DNA of 64,000 nt, taken from the NCBI RefSeq assembly GCF_019448085.1, contig NZ_JAGFNZ010000001.1:1-64000 (forward strand). Direction: 5' to 3'. The translations under genes were made by a program, and so were the position numbers. The notes beneath the pieces were generated by a model. That model was not told where the DNA came from, searched no databases, and saw only the letters and a list, made by a program, of their open reading frames with translations. This stretch comes from Caproiciproducens faecalis. GTDB taxonomy: Bacteria > Bacillota > Clostridia > Oscillospirales > Acutalibacteraceae. Below, in pieces: positions 1 to 8,090 of the stretch. The first letter of the stretch is position 1. Each line of letters starts with the position of its first letter.

Positions 1-78
1 CGAACACGGAAGTTAAGCTCACTGGTGCCGAAGATACTTGGCTGGCAACGGCCCGGGACAATAGGAAGGTGCCAACAC
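1..78 (+). rRNA. rrf: 5S ribosomal RNA, 3' part
   Basis: The first bases match the conserved middle and 3' half of bacterial 5S rRNA, beginning inside the CGAACACGGAAGTTAAG stretch and ending around GGTGCCAACAC. The 5' part lies outside the window. It is followed seven bases later by tRNA-Asn, the usual end of an rRNA operon. The exact 3' end is estimated. Confidence 0.9.
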
Positions 79-84
79 AAATAT

Positions 85-160
85 TCCTCAATAGCTCAGC
101 CGGTAGAGCATGCGGCTGTTAACCGCAGGGTCGTTGGTTCGAGTCCAACTTGGGGAGCCA
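85..160 (+). tRNA. tRNA-Asn (GTT)
   Basis: This 76-base cloverleaf has a seven-pair acceptor stem (TCCTCAA with TTGGGGA), the D-loop sequence AGCTCAGCCGGTAGAGCA, anticodon GTT in the loop CTGTTAA, the T-loop GGTTCGAGTCC and an encoded CCA. The GTT anticodon reads asparagine codons. It follows the 5S rRNA directly and is followed by a terminator hairpin. Confidence 0.95.
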
Positions 161-165
161 GAAAG

Positions 166-194
166 CCGTCCGTGAAACCGGACGGTATTTTTTT
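166..194 (+). terminator. Terminator of the rRNA/tRNA operon
   Basis: A seven-base stem (CCGTCCG with CGGACGG) around a short loop is followed by a run of T residues. It lies five bases after the tRNA-Asn CCA end. Confidence 0.8.
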
Positions 195-265
195 GTCTGG
201 CAGGACTCGAACAGGGCGTTAAGAAAACAGTCCTGTGTACTGTTTTTAGCCCGCGGCCCGCAGGG

Positions 266-290
266 CGAGTCCAACTTGGGGAGCCAGAAA
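266..290 (+). repeat. Duplicated 3' end of tRNA-Asn
   Basis: Twenty-five bases repeat positions 140-164 exactly: the T-arm 3' side, acceptor stem, CCA and three following bases. No D-arm or anticodon arm precedes this copy. It is followed by its own terminator, as the real tRNA is. It is either what remains of a second tRNA gene after deletion or an old attachment-site scar. Confidence 0.75.
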
Positions 291-320
291 ATCACTTATC
301 GAAAGATGAGTGATTTTTTT
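289..320 (+). terminator. Second terminator after the tRNA remnant
   Basis: The stem AAATCACT / AGTGATTT is followed by a T run. It sits just after the duplicated tRNA 3' end, copying the layout at 140-194. Confidence 0.7.
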
Positions 321-511
321 GTATTATTCTGCAGCATTTTCAGATCCTGCCGGATTTTCAACCGCATGGTCGCTTTTGGGGGAAAACTTTTAAAACATTC
401 GATGGAACATTCTTAAAATCCTCGATGACTGCAAGTAAATGGGAAAAGGCGGGATCAAAAACGGCGTATCTTCCACATTGATTATAAATTATCAAACTGT
501 CCCCGTAAAAC
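321..511. other. Gene-free spacer
   Basis: I see no convincing gene, RNA fold or repeat between the second terminator and the promoter at 512. Short reading frames here lack ribosome-binding sites. Confidence 0.5.
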
Positions 512-540
512 TTGACAGATATCACTCGCATCCCTATAAT
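512..540 (+). promoter_or_regulatory. Consensus sigma-A promoter for the phosphatase gene at 615
   Basis: A perfect TTGACA (512-517), a 17-base spacer and a perfect TATAAT (535-540) are visible. Transcription would start near 547, leaving a leader of about 68 bases before the gene at 615. No riboswitch-like fold was recognised in that leader. Confidence 0.85.
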
Positions 541-614
541 GAGGGTACAAGAATATAAAATATTGCTGGTACGGACGGACCTACCCAAACGAACAACTGA
601 TTTAGAAAGGTAAT

Positions 615-1238
615 ATGCTGATGAATTATACTCATATCGTTTTTGATGTTGACGGAACTTTACTCGACAGTGAGGATACGGTTCTTCTCTCTTTTCAAAA
701 AATGCTTTTTATCATACAGGGTAAGATGTATCCGTTGGAGGAGCTTCGCTTCTGCCTCGGAATTCCCGGGCATGACACACTGGAAAAGATGAAAGTGGAA
801 CCGCTTGAAGATGCTTTCCGTATGTGGGGCGAATTCGAGCAGGAATTTTCTTATACGATGAAACTGTTTAAAGAAATTCCTTCGGTGCTTCTGCAGCTGA
901 AGAAGAACGGAATTGAGATGGGAATTATTACTTCACGCACGCGGGAAGAGTTTGAGGCCGTGGTTACTCCGTTCGGCGCCAACCATTATTTTAAACATAT
1001 TATCTGCGCGGAGGACTCGCCCGGCCACAAGCCGGATCCCGCGCCGATGCTCAGGTATCTGGAGCTTACCGGAGCAAAAAAGGATAGGGTACTGTATATC
1101 GGAGATTCTATTTATGACTGCAGATGCGCACAGGGGGCGGGCGTAGATTTCGCGCTGGCTTTGTGGGGCTGCCGTTCTCCGGAGGGAATCTGCCCGGAGC
1201 ATGCTTTGAAAAATCCGCAGGACATTTTTTCTTTATAA
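615..1238 (+). CDS. HAD-family hydrolase, phosphoglycolate phosphatase-like
   Basis: The 207-residue protein has the HAD motif I (DVDGTLLD, nucleophile Asp near residue 11), motif II Thr/Ser in the GIITSRT stretch, and the C-terminal DSIYDC acidic motif after a conserved Lys (HKPDP). This is the Gph/PpaX-like layout with a helical cap after motif I. Such enzymes remove phosphate from small phosphorylated metabolites in the cytoplasm; the substrate cannot be read from sequence. An AGAAAGG ribosome site precedes the first of two close ATG codons (615 and 621). It is the first gene after a perfect promoter and probably shares a transcript with the two following genes. Confidence 0.85.
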   Translation: MLMNYTHIVFDVDGTLLDSEDTVLLSFQKMLFIIQGKMYPLEELRFCLGIPGHDTLEKMKVEPLEDAFRMWGEFEQEFSYTMKLFKEIPSVLLQLKKNGIEMGIITSRTREEFEAVVTPFGANHYFKHIICAEDSPGHKPDPAPMLRYLELTGAKKDRVLYIGDSIYDCRCAQGAGVDFALALWGCRSPEGICPEHALKNPQDIFSL

Positions 1239-1281
1239 ATGATAAAATATGAAATTTAGTCAGGAAAGTGCTGGTGTAGAT

Positions 1282-1971
1282 ATGATTGGAATTATCGGTG
1301 CCATGTCGGTGGAAGTGGAAAACCTAATTGCGGTAATGACGGATAAAAGTACGCAGACAATCAGTGAAGTGGTTTATTATTCCGGAAAAATAGAAAATAT
1401 TGACTGCGTTGTCGCCAAATGCGGAGTTGGGAAGGTCGCATCCGCGATTTGTGCGCAGACAATGATCCTGAATTATCACCCCGGCGCGGTAATCAATGTT
1501 GGCGTTGCGGGCGGTATCGGTGAGAATATTCATATCGGCGACATTGTCGTTTCCAGCGGTCTGGTGCAGCACGACATGGATACCACCGCTATTGGGGACG
1601 AAAAAGGGCTGATTAGCGGACTGAATATTGTCATCGTCCCTGCGAGCAGCAGGCTGGTCGATTTGGTTGTTTCAACGGCAAAGCAGATTTACGGTCAAGG
1701 CGTGCATGTCGGGGTCATTGCGACGGGTGACCAGTTCATCAGCAGCGGCGACAGGCTGAAGGAAATCGCGCGGGAATTCGGCGCTTCCGCGTGTGAAATG
1801 GAAGGCGGAAGCATTGCGCAGGTTTGCTACATCAACCATGTGGATTTTGTGGTGATCCGCGCAATTTCAGACAACGCCAACGAGGCGGCGAACATTGATT
1901 TTGCCGCTTTTGCGATTTCCTCCGCGCATAAGACCGCGGAACTGATTATGAAAATATTGCCCTCCATCTAA
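1282..1971 (+). CDS. mtnN: 5'-methylthioadenosine/S-adenosylhomocysteine nucleosidase
   Basis: The protein cleaves adenine from methylthioadenosine and S-adenosylhomocysteine, by-products of polyamine synthesis, methylation and quorum signalling. From Met at 1282 it has about 229 residues, the usual size, starts with the typical MIGIIGAM and keeps the catalytic acids at E11, E174 (in CEMEGG) and D197 (in RAISDNA). Residues 74-79 give the GVAGGIG loop of the PNP/UDP fold. An upstream ATG at 1249 is in frame but has no ribosome site and adds eleven residues not typical of the family. An AGGAAAG sits 13 bases before 1282. It lies between the phosphatase and the cyclase gene in one direction. Confidence 0.9.
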   Translation: MIGIIGAMSVEVENLIAVMTDKSTQTISEVVYYSGKIENIDCVVAKCGVGKVASAICAQTMILNYHPGAVINVGVAGGIGENIHIGDIVVSSGLVQHDMDTTAIGDEKGLISGLNIVIVPASSRLVDLVVSTAKQIYGQGVHVGVIATGDQFISSGDRLKEIAREFGASACEMEGGSIAQVCYINHVDFVVIRAISDNANEAANIDFAAFAISSAHKTAELIMKILPSI

Positions 1972-1986
1972 AAAGGAGTGTAAGAC

Positions 1987-2586
1987 ATGAAGATGATCGA
2001 CGTGTCGCGTGAGCTTTTTTCCACACCGGTCTACCCGGGGGATCCGGAGCCTTACCGTGATCCTGTGCGCCGGATGGAGCTGGGGGACGTCTGCAATCTT
2101 TCAGGTTTTTACACGGGGTGCCACAGCGCCACCCACGTTGATGCACCGCGTCATTTTATAGAGGACGGCGATACCATCGATCAGATCGACCCGGCGCGTC
2201 TGATCGGCTCCTGTACCGTTGTAGAGGCACGCGGCGTCATCACCGGCTCTGACATTGACGAGATCGTACCTTGTGCTCAGAAAATGATTTTGTTTAAGGG
2301 GCAGGCATTTCTTTCCCAGAGCGCCGCATTTGCGCTGACGGCTGCGGGTGTTACTTTGGTGGGTACGGACGCACTCAGCATTGAAACAGACAAAGACGAT
2401 GCTTTTCCCGCACATAAAGAACTGCTGGGAGCGGGTGTACTGATTCTGGAGGGACTGGAGCTTTCAGAAGTGGAACCCGGTGATTACCGGCTGATTGCTC
2501 TTCCGCTTCTTCTGGGCGGAGCAGAGGCTTCTCCGGTAAGGGCGGTTCTGATTAGTGAAGAGAAGCTCGATTTTGACAGGTCATAA
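1987..2586 (+). CDS. Cyclase-family / kynurenine formamidase-like metal hydrolase
   Basis: The 199-residue protein has the signature metal-binding pattern of the cyclase family: H46-SAT-H50-V-D52-AP-R-H56-F, matching HxGTHxDxPxHF with Ser in place of Gly. Members include KynB arylformamidase and related amide or lactone hydrolases. No tryptophan-degradation genes are nearby, so kynurenine formamidase activity is only one option. A strong AAAAGGAG site sits seven bases before ATG, sixteen bases after mtnN, so the two are probably co-transcribed. It ends just before a terminator shared with lexA. Confidence 0.85.
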   Translation: MKMIDVSRELFSTPVYPGDPEPYRDPVRRMELGDVCNLSGFYTGCHSATHVDAPRHFIEDGDTIDQIDPARLIGSCTVVEARGVITGSDIDEIVPCAQKMILFKGQAFLSQSAAFALTAAGVTLVGTDALSIETDKDDAFPAHKELLGAGVLILEGLELSEVEPGDYRLIALPLLLGGAEASPVRAVLISEEKLDFDRS

Positions 2587-2590
2587 ATAA

Positions 2591-2634
2591 AACAGGGAGG
2601 AAATCGATTTCGATTTCCTCCCTGTTAATTTTTT
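2591..2634. terminator. Bidirectional terminator between the cyclase gene and lexA
   Basis: A long near-perfect palindrome (AACAGGGAGGAAATCGA and its complement) is flanked by A-rich and T-rich runs. It lies between two convergent genes and can serve both. Confidence 0.9.
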
Positions 2635-2638
2635 CTGG

Positions 2639-3220
2639 CTAATAATATCGGAAGACGGCGACGACTTTTCCCAGAATCAAAACATCCCTGGTATAAATCG
2701 GCTGGTAGTCCGGGTTTTCCGGCTGAAGGCGGATTCTGTCCTTTTCGCGGAACAGACGCTTTACCGTTGCTTCGTCTTCAATCAGGGCAACCACGATTTC
2801 TCCGTCAAGCGCGGTTGGAGTTTTCAGAGCAACCACGATATCTCCGTTGAGGATACCGGCGTCCTTCATACTTTCGCCGCGTACGTTCAGCGCAAAATAT
2901 TCCTCGCCGGTGTAATGGATGGGTGCGAAGGGAACATATCCCTCGACTTCCTCAACAGCCAGAATCGGCTGACCGGCGGCAACCTTTCCCACGATGGGAA
3001 CCTGTATGGTGCTCTGCTCCCCTGCAAGATGAATTGCGCGGTTCAGACCCGCGTCACGGCTGATATAACCGGCGCGTTCCAACGTTTTCAGGTGAGCGTG
3101 TACGCTGGAGGTTGACTTCAGCCCGGTTGCGCTGCAGATTTCGCGCACAGTCGGCGGAAGCCCGTTTTCGGCCCGGCTTTTTAAATAATCGTATACTTTT
3201 TGCTGGCTTTTGGTTAACAT
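2639..3220 (-). CDS. lexA: LexA SOS repressor
   Basis: LexA represses DNA-damage genes and cleaves itself when RecA filaments form. The 193-residue protein has the N-terminal winged helix (residues 1-65, with TVREICSATGLKSTSSVHAHL), the cleavage site Ala82-Gly83 in KVAAGQP, the catalytic Ser117 in RGESM and Lys154 in DEATVKR. All are at the expected spacing, so it should be active. Upstream lies a palindromic LexA-box overlapping its own -35 region, consistent with autoregulation. The gene stands alone and converges on the cyclase gene. Confidence 0.97.
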   Translation of the reverse strand: MLTKSQQKVYDYLKSRAENGLPPTVREICSATGLKSTSSVHAHLKTLERAGYISRDAGLNRAIHLAGEQSTIQVPIVGKVAAGQPILAVEEVEGYVPFAPIHYTGEEYFALNVRGESMKDAGILNGDIVVALKTPTALDGEIVVALIEDEATVKRLFREKDRIRLQPENPDYQPIYTRDVLILGKVVAVFRYY

Positions 3221-3255
3221 TCCGCAGCCCTCCCGTGTGTTTGGCTTTTATAGAC

Positions 3256-3294
3256 ATTATACCACATTTTTTCAAAAAATCAAACAAATGTTTG
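3256..3294 (-). promoter_or_regulatory. lexA promoter with LexA box
   Basis: On the minus strand a TATAAT (3256-3261) is preceded by TTGATT or TTTGAT at 16-17 bases. The palindrome CAAACAAATGTTTG (3281-3294) fits the Gram-positive SOS box CGAACRNRYGTTYG apart from A for G at the edges, and it overlaps the -35 region. Repressor binding here would block lexA transcription. Confidence 0.75.
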
Positions 3295-3365
3295 GGATAT
3301 TAAAAATTCATAAGATATTCATAGCTATGTAACAACTGAATTCCGCCACGCGATATAATAAAGAC

Positions 3366-3476
3366 GTAATCAAGGATATGGAGCCGCACCATTACTTGAT
3401 ACATGTTCTACCCTCCTCAATATACCCCTCAAGCTAATGAAAAAGGACCCAGTCGAGTTGGATTGGGTCTTTTTTC
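3366..3476 (+). ncRNA. Candidate small RNA with CCCUCCU loops
   Basis: A TATAAT at 3354-3359 precedes about 110 bases with no good reading frame, ending in a terminator hairpin (GACCCA/TGGGTC, 3446-3469) and a long T run. The 5' part can fold by pairing ATCAAG with CTTGAT. The unpaired middle contains ACCCTCCTC and CCCCTC, which are complementary to Shine-Dalgarno sequences, as in several Firmicutes trans-acting small RNAs. The -35 box is weak. It could instead be a leader of the following LytM gene, but the terminator argues for a separate RNA. CsfG-type sporulation RNAs are a comparison to test, not an identification. Confidence 0.5.
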
Positions 3477-3559
3477 TTTTTTATATTTTTCTCATAAAAA
3501 TGTCATACGCCGAATATAACGTTTCATTTGTGGCCAAAATATATTCGGAGGTGGCACGA

Positions 3560-4288
3560 ATGAGTAATTTACATCTGTTAAACAACAAATCACAAAAGAA
3601 TAACTCCAAGGGATTTTATATTGCGCTTGGTGTGTGCTTAATTGCGGTTGGTGTTGCGGCCTGGACTACCTATGACAGTGTGGTCAACTATGCGGCTCCC
3701 GATGAGGGAACGACAAGCAGTGCACAGGCACAGCATACAAATGAAACGGTAAGCGGAATCAAGGTGATCGCAGGGGAGACTTCTTCCACCGCAGAACCCG
3801 CCCAGTCGGAACCGGCAAAGGAAGAGCCTTCTCAGGCGCCGTCCGCTCCGCCGTCATCCGCAGTTCCGGCCAAACAGACCACGGCCAGCGTTCTGACCTT
3901 TACCAGTCCGGTTGAAAAAACCGTGGCGCTGAAATTCAGCGGCGAAAACCCTGTTTTTTCCACGACGATGAAGGACTGGCGTGTGCATAACGGCACTGAT
4001 TTCAGCGCTAAGACGGGCACCGCCGTAAAAGCGATTGCAGACGGTACGGTCAAAAATGTTTATACGGATGACCTTTACGGCGTAACGGCGGTCATTCTGC
4101 ACGGCAGCTACGAGACGTATTACTGCGGTCTGGACGCTGTGAGCGTTAAAAAGGGCGCGGCAGTCAAACAGGGCCAGCAAATCGGCACGGTCGGAACGAT
4201 TCCGTGTGAAAGCGCAGATGCCGCTCATCTGCATCTTTCCATGAAAAAGGCCGGAAAGTATGTTGATCCCCTTTCTGTCATAAAATAA
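3560..4288 (+). CDS. M23/LytM-domain membrane protein, SpoIIQ-like
   Basis: The 242-residue protein has a short cytoplasmic N-terminus, one membrane segment (about residues 19-36), a Ser/Pro/Glu-rich linker (50-110) and a C-terminal LytM domain. The zinc ligands H143-x3-D147 and H223-x-H225 are present, so the peptidase could be active. Clostridial SpoIIQ proteins have this layout and retain the zinc site, unlike Bacillus subtilis SpoIIQ. That makes a role in forespore engulfment plausible, though other envelope LytM proteins look alike. The start at 3560 is chosen for the CGGAGGTGG site seven bases upstream; an in-frame ATG at 3437 lies inside the terminator of the preceding RNA. Confidence 0.75.
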   Translation: MSNLHLLNNKSQKNNSKGFYIALGVCLIAVGVAAWTTYDSVVNYAAPDEGTTSSAQAQHTNETVSGIKVIAGETSSTAEPAQSEPAKEEPSQAPSAPPSSAVPAKQTTASVLTFTSPVEKTVALKFSGENPVFSTTMKDWRVHNGTDFSAKTGTAVKAIADGTVKNVYTDDLYGVTAVILHGSYETYYCGLDAVSVKKGAAVKQGQQIGTVGTIPCESADAAHLHLSMKKAGKYVDPLSVIK

Positions 4289-4325
4289 CTTGCCCCCGAA
4301 CCCTTACGATTAGGGGCGAAAGAAG

Positions 4326-4358
4326 GCTGCAGAACAAATGGCTTCTGCAGCTTTTTTA
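4326..4358 (+). terminator. Terminator after the LytM gene
   Basis: The stem GCTGCAGAA / TTCTGCAGC is followed by a T run. Confidence 0.85.
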
Positions 4359-4559
4359 TTTTATCTCAGTTTTGAGATTTGTAAAATCCGACATTTTGTG
4401 ATATTATGATAGCGGAAGTGATAGATCTTACAAAAAATGTCGAAATTTTATTTAACACTTTGTTAATGATTTATACACTTTCTGTTACCATAACAGTAAT
4501 CGATTCCAACTATACTAAGGATGGTTGGAAAATACGAAATTCGGAAGGGAGGCACAGTA

Positions 4560-4997
4560 TTGAAAGACAGGAACACAACCCTCGTGTGCGTAACGGGTCA
4601 GCGTGACTGTGACAGACTGATTCGGGCCGGCAAAAAAATTGCCGAAGAGAGTTCCACTTCTTTACAGGTACTTTGTGTGCAGCCAACCTCTGCGGGATTT
4701 GAAACCAGCTGTGAAGAGCTCGAATATCTGCGTCAGACTGCGCGTGACGCACAAGCGGAAATGACCGTTTATTTTAATGACGAAGCGGCATTAATCGCTG
4801 TAGGGTTTGTAAAACAAATCGGTGCAATCCATATTGTAACAGGAATGGCGGAAGCACCGGTTAACGGATTTGTAGAAATGATTCACAGGCTTTTGCCCAA
4901 GATTCCGATCTCAATGGTGGCAAAAGAAGGAACGATTTATAATATTTGTCCCTCGGGCAAAAAACAGCAGACGGTTAAACTTTTAGTCCAGAATTAG
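4560..4997 (+). CDS. Universal-stress-protein-like protein
   Basis: The 145-residue protein resembles the UspA-like fold as found in KdpD sensor kinases (opening TTLVCVTGQRDCDRLI, later IHIVTGMAEAP). No other domain is visible. Usp proteins bind nucleotides and appear under stress, but the glycine-rich ATP loop is not obvious here. The start is taken as TTG at 4560 because GGGAGG lies nine bases upstream; an ATG at 4521 in the same frame has no ribosome site. It stands alone between two terminators. Function beyond the fold is not known. Confidence 0.6.
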   Translation: MKDRNTTLVCVTGQRDCDRLIRAGKKIAEESSTSLQVLCVQPTSAGFETSCEELEYLRQTARDAQAEMTVYFNDEAALIAVGFVKQIGAIHIVTGMAEAPVNGFVEMIHRLLPKIPISMVAKEGTIYNICPSGKKQQTVKLLVQN

Positions 4998-5011
4998 TAC
5001 ATAGACGGGTG

Positions 5012-5042
5012 CCGGGGCTCTTGCTCCGGCGCTCTTTTTTGT
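5012..5042 (+). terminator. Terminator after the Usp-like gene
   Basis: The stem pairs TGCCGGGG with CTCCGGCG-type bases around CTCTTG and is followed by a T run. Confidence 0.75.
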
Positions 5043-5162
5043 CTGTTTCTATGGACTGTTTCCGTTCGGAACGGCTTTGGGGACTAGAAAAGGCTTGCAA
5101 ATTGTTACAAAAATGTTTATTATTATAAATACATTTGTTATTTTGAATTGCAGGGTGATTGT

Positions 5163-5837
5163 TTGTATAAGGCATGTATTTTTGATTTGGACGGAACGCT
5201 GGCAAATACGCTCGCTTCCATCGCCAATTTCGCGAATACCGCAATGGAACAGTGCGGCTACAAGCCGATTGAGGTGGAAAAATACAAGTATCTTGTCGGG
5301 AACGGGACGGACAGGCTGATGCACGCCATGCTGGACACTGCGCTGGGAGCTCAGGCCTACACAGAGGACGACATCCTCAAAATGAGGCGGATCTACGATG
5401 ATCTGTATGAAAGTGATCCTACCCGCCTTGTTACGAACTACAGCGGGATGCATGAGACGCTGGAAAAGCTGAAAGCCGAGGGAATCCGTATGGCGGTGCT
5501 TTCCAACAAGCCGCACAACTGCACCACCGCGATTATTGACGCGCTGTTTCCACAGGGAACCTTTGACCTGTGCTACGGTCAGCGGCAGGAGGTAGCGCGC
5601 AAGCCTTCCCCGGAAGGCGCTCTGCTGATTGCGGACGAGCTTTCTGTCCGCCCGGAAAACATCCTCTATATTGGGGACACCAACACGGATATGAAAACTG
5701 GTGCCGCCGCGGGTATGGATACGGTGGGCGTGCTCTGGGGCTTCCGGACTGAAGAGGAATTAAAGGAAAATAATGCGAATTATATTGTTGACAGACCGGA
5801 ACAAATTTATGATATTGTTGCTGGCCGCATGAGGTGA
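5163..5837 (+). CDS. gph: HAD-family phosphatase, phosphoglycolate phosphatase type
   Basis: The protein (about 224 residues) has motif I FDLDGTLANT (Asp8, Asp10), motif II LSNKP, motif III Lys in ARKPSPE and motif IV GDTNTDM, with a helical cap domain between I and II. This is the Gph/PGP layout that dephosphorylates 2-phosphoglycolate or related sugars. TTG at 5163 is preferred because AGGGTGA lies five bases upstream and MYKACIFDLDG is the typical family start; a TTG at 5148 is the alternative. The following membrane-protein gene begins four bases after the stop, so they form an operon. Confidence 0.85.
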   Translation: MYKACIFDLDGTLANTLASIANFANTAMEQCGYKPIEVEKYKYLVGNGTDRLMHAMLDTALGAQAYTEDDILKMRRIYDDLYESDPTRLVTNYSGMHETLEKLKAEGIRMAVLSNKPHNCTTAIIDALFPQGTFDLCYGQRQEVARKPSPEGALLIADELSVRPENILYIGDTNTDMKTGAAAGMDTVGVLWGFRTEEELKENNANYIVDRPEQIYDIVAGRMR

Positions 5838-5840
5838 CCG

Positions 5841-6671
5841 ATGAAGTGGCTGATAAATCTTCTTAAGACTGAGCACCGGCTTGGATTCCGGGTAGTCAAA
5901 ACGGGCATCGCCGTTACCTTGTGCGTGGTGGTTTCTGTTTTTTTAAAGCTGGACGAGCCTTTTTTTGCCGTAATCGCCGCCGTTGTGACAATGGGGAAAT
6001 CCATTGACGCGTCCATTAAAATGGGAAAAAACAAGCTGATCGGCGTATTGATCGGCGCTGCGGTCGGGTATGGTTTTGTCATGGTTTCGCCGGGAAACGC
6101 CGGACTCTGCGGAGTGGGGATTATCCTTACTCTGTATCTCTGCCATCTGTTTAAGCTGTATGGAGCCGCGACCCTGTCCTGCTTTGTGTTTGCCGCCATG
6201 ATGTTTCAGGTCGGCACCGCTTTTAACTGTATTGCGGGCAGTGTGATCGGTATTGTGATTGCAATTCTTGTCAATCTGGTAATCATGCCGCCGAACTATG
6301 CGGAAGAAATCAAAAAATCTTTTGTTCAGCTGTGCGCTCAGGTGGAGCAGGCGATGGAGAACGCCGCTTCGTTCTGGCAGATTGACACCTGCGCGGTGGA
6401 CAGCGCGATTCAGAAGCTGAGTTACAATGTCAAAATGTATATTGCGCAGGCAAAATTTCTGCGTTGGAACGATGATGAGGTTTTTGCAATTTCCTGTAAG
6501 ATTTCCACTTATAAGATGATTCTGGACGAGCTCAAGGCACTGGAAGTCATGGAGCTGACGGAAGAGTCCGTAAAGTCCGGCGGGGAAGCGGAAATCGTTT
6601 ACCGCTACCATATGGATCGAATGCAGAAGCTTTACGAACACGCACTTTCCGAAACGGAGGAAGCCAAATAA
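5841..6671 (+). CDS. Aromatic acid exporter family (FUSC/ArAE-like) membrane protein
   Basis: The 276-residue protein starts with four to six membrane segments (about residues 15-150, including the conserved FFAVIAAVVTMGKSIDASIKMGKN region) and ends with a cytoplasmic helical domain (160-276). This is the layout of the DUF939/ArAE_1 family, related to the fusaric-acid-resistance and AaeB efflux proteins. The substrate is unknown. It is translated directly after the HAD phosphatase gene and ends at a terminator. Confidence 0.8.
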   Translation: MKWLINLLKTEHRLGFRVVKTGIAVTLCVVVSVFLKLDEPFFAVIAAVVTMGKSIDASIKMGKNKLIGVLIGAAVGYGFVMVSPGNAGLCGVGIILTLYLCHLFKLYGAATLSCFVFAAMMFQVGTAFNCIAGSVIGIVIAILVNLVIMPPNYAEEIKKSFVQLCAQVEQAMENAASFWQIDTCAVDSAIQKLSYNVKMYIAQAKFLRWNDDEVFAISCKISTYKMILDELKALEVMELTEESVKSGGEAEIVYRYHMDRMQKLYEHALSETEEAK

Positions 6672-6672
6672 A

Positions 6673-6700
6673 AAAATGACCTGGAAAGGTCATTTTTTTA
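6673..6700. terminator. Terminator between the ArAE gene and the PBP gene
   Basis: AAAAATGACC/GGTCATTTTT forms a symmetric stem with A and T flanks between two convergent genes. Confidence 0.85.
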
Positions 6701-6704
6701 TTGC

Positions 6705-8090
6705 CTATTTGATTGTTTTTGCCGCCGCGGTCATCAGTGCGGAAGCAACCTGCCCGGCGGAACTCATGCCGCTTTTTGAATTTTCCACCACGACCGCAAA
6801 CGCAAGCGGCGTTTTTTCATTGGAGGAGAATCCGACCATCCAGCCGTTCGGCTTTTTTCCTCCGCCCACTTCCGCCGTACCGGTTTTGGCACAGACGGCA
6901 AGGCCGGGGAAGAGTCCGTCTCCGTAATAGCTGGTCACATTGTAGCGCATATACGCTTTCAGTTTTTCGGCGGTTTCCGCTTTGAGAAGCCGGCTATCCG
7001 TCTGGGTGTGCCCGCTGCGGACGGTCAGGCCGAACGGAGCCGTAATGCTGCCGATCATATACGGTCTGACCGGTACGCCGTCGTTCGCGATGGCACCCAT
7101 CATCACCATCATGTGGAACGGATTGGTCAGGTCGGTGTACTGCCCGACACCGGACCAGCCCAGCTCGTTCGGCTGCGCGCCGTCCACCTTGTAAATGCTT
7201 TTGCTGGTGGAGATCCCGTCCAGGTCAAAGCTGCGGTTAAAGCCCATGGAATTTGCCATGGCGGTCATTTTGTCCGCGCCGAGCTCGATGGCAATCTGCG
7301 CAAATGCAACGTTGGAAGATTTCGCCAGCGCGTTTTTAAAGTTGAGCTTTCCGTAGGAGGCGACGTCGGTAATCTTATTGCCGTTGATGGTAACGCTGCC
7401 GTTGCATTCCCAGGAGCGGCTGTCCAGATCGGCAATATTTTCAATTGCCGCGGCGGAGGTCACCAGCTTGAAGATGGAGCCGGGGGTATAGGAGGAGGAG
7501 AGCACACGGTCAAGATAGACCCCGTCGTATTTTCCGGTTTTATCCGTGTCCAGATCCTTTGGCGGATTGGAAGGATCAAAATTCGGTGTGCTGACCGAGC
7601 AGAGCATTTCTCCGGTTTTATAGTTGTAGATGGCGACCGCTCCGCTGCTGCTGCCCAGTTTCTGCAGCGCAAGCTTGCAGAGCGTGCTGTCCAGTGTCAG
7701 CCTGATGTCGCTGCCTCCGCTTTTCCCGGTTGGGGTGGCCAGCCCGGTGATGAGATTGTACCCTGAAAGCTCGGAGCGGTAATTGTACTGAATGCCGGTG
7801 GAGATATAGCCGTTGCTGTCGCCTACGGTGTGGAGCATCGCGCGGCGGACGGTTTCATCATTATTGTATACCCGTTTGCCATTTTCGCTCTTGGCAAGCA
7901 CAACATTGTTCCGGTCAAGGATTTTTCCGCTGTTGGCAAGCTGGCCGCCGGTGGTCAAATGCTTGTTAAACGGCTGCATGGCCCAGTTGCCGCCCTCTGT
8001 GACGATCCCGTACAGGAATACGCCAAGACCGAAAAGAAAAGCCATGCCCAGAATATAAAGAATTAAAGAACGGGAACCCGTTGTTTTCAT
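6705..8090 (-). CDS. Class B penicillin-binding protein (transpeptidase), PbpA-like
   Basis: The 461-residue protein cross-links peptidoglycan. It has an N-terminal anchor (about residues 9-30), a short PBP dimerisation region and a transpeptidase domain with S205-IF-K208, S258-S-N260 and K402-T-G404. It is shorter than FtsI and lacks PASTA domains, like PbpA partners of SEDS proteins in clostridia and actinobacteria. Its start overlaps the stop of the FHA-SEDS gene, so the pair is translationally coupled and probably forms one glycosyltransferase-transpeptidase complex. Confidence 0.92.
   Translation of the reverse strand: MKTTGSRSLILYILGMAFLFGLGVFLYGIVTEGGNWAMQPFNKHLTTGGQLANSGKILDRNNVVLAKSENGKRVYNNDETVRRAMLHTVGDSNGYISTGIQYNYRSELSGYNLITGLATPTGKSGGSDIRLTLDSTLCKLALQKLGSSSGAVAIYNYKTGEMLCSVSTPNFDPSNPPKDLDTDKTGKYDGVYLDRVLSSSYTPGSIFKLVTSAAAIENIADLDSRSWECNGSVTINGNKITDVASYGKLNFKNALAKSSNVAFAQIAIELGADKMTAMANSMGFNRSFDLDGISTSKSIYKVDGAQPNELGWSGVGQYTDLTNPFHMMVMMGAIANDGVPVRPYMIGSITAPFGLTVRSGHTQTDSRLLKAETAEKLKAYMRYNVTSYYGDGLFPGLAVCAKTGTAEVGGGKKPNGWMVGFSSNEKTPLAFAVVVENSKSGMSSAGQVASALMTAAAKTIK

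Noticed and set aside
200-225. Minus-strand tRNA (T-arm-like AGGACTCGAAC)
   Set aside because: Only a T-arm-like stretch is present; no acceptor, D or anticodon arms can be built.
7008-7766. Plus-strand open frame of 252 codons
   Set aside because: It is the complement of the penicillin-binding protein gene, has no ribosome site and a composition typical of shadow frames.
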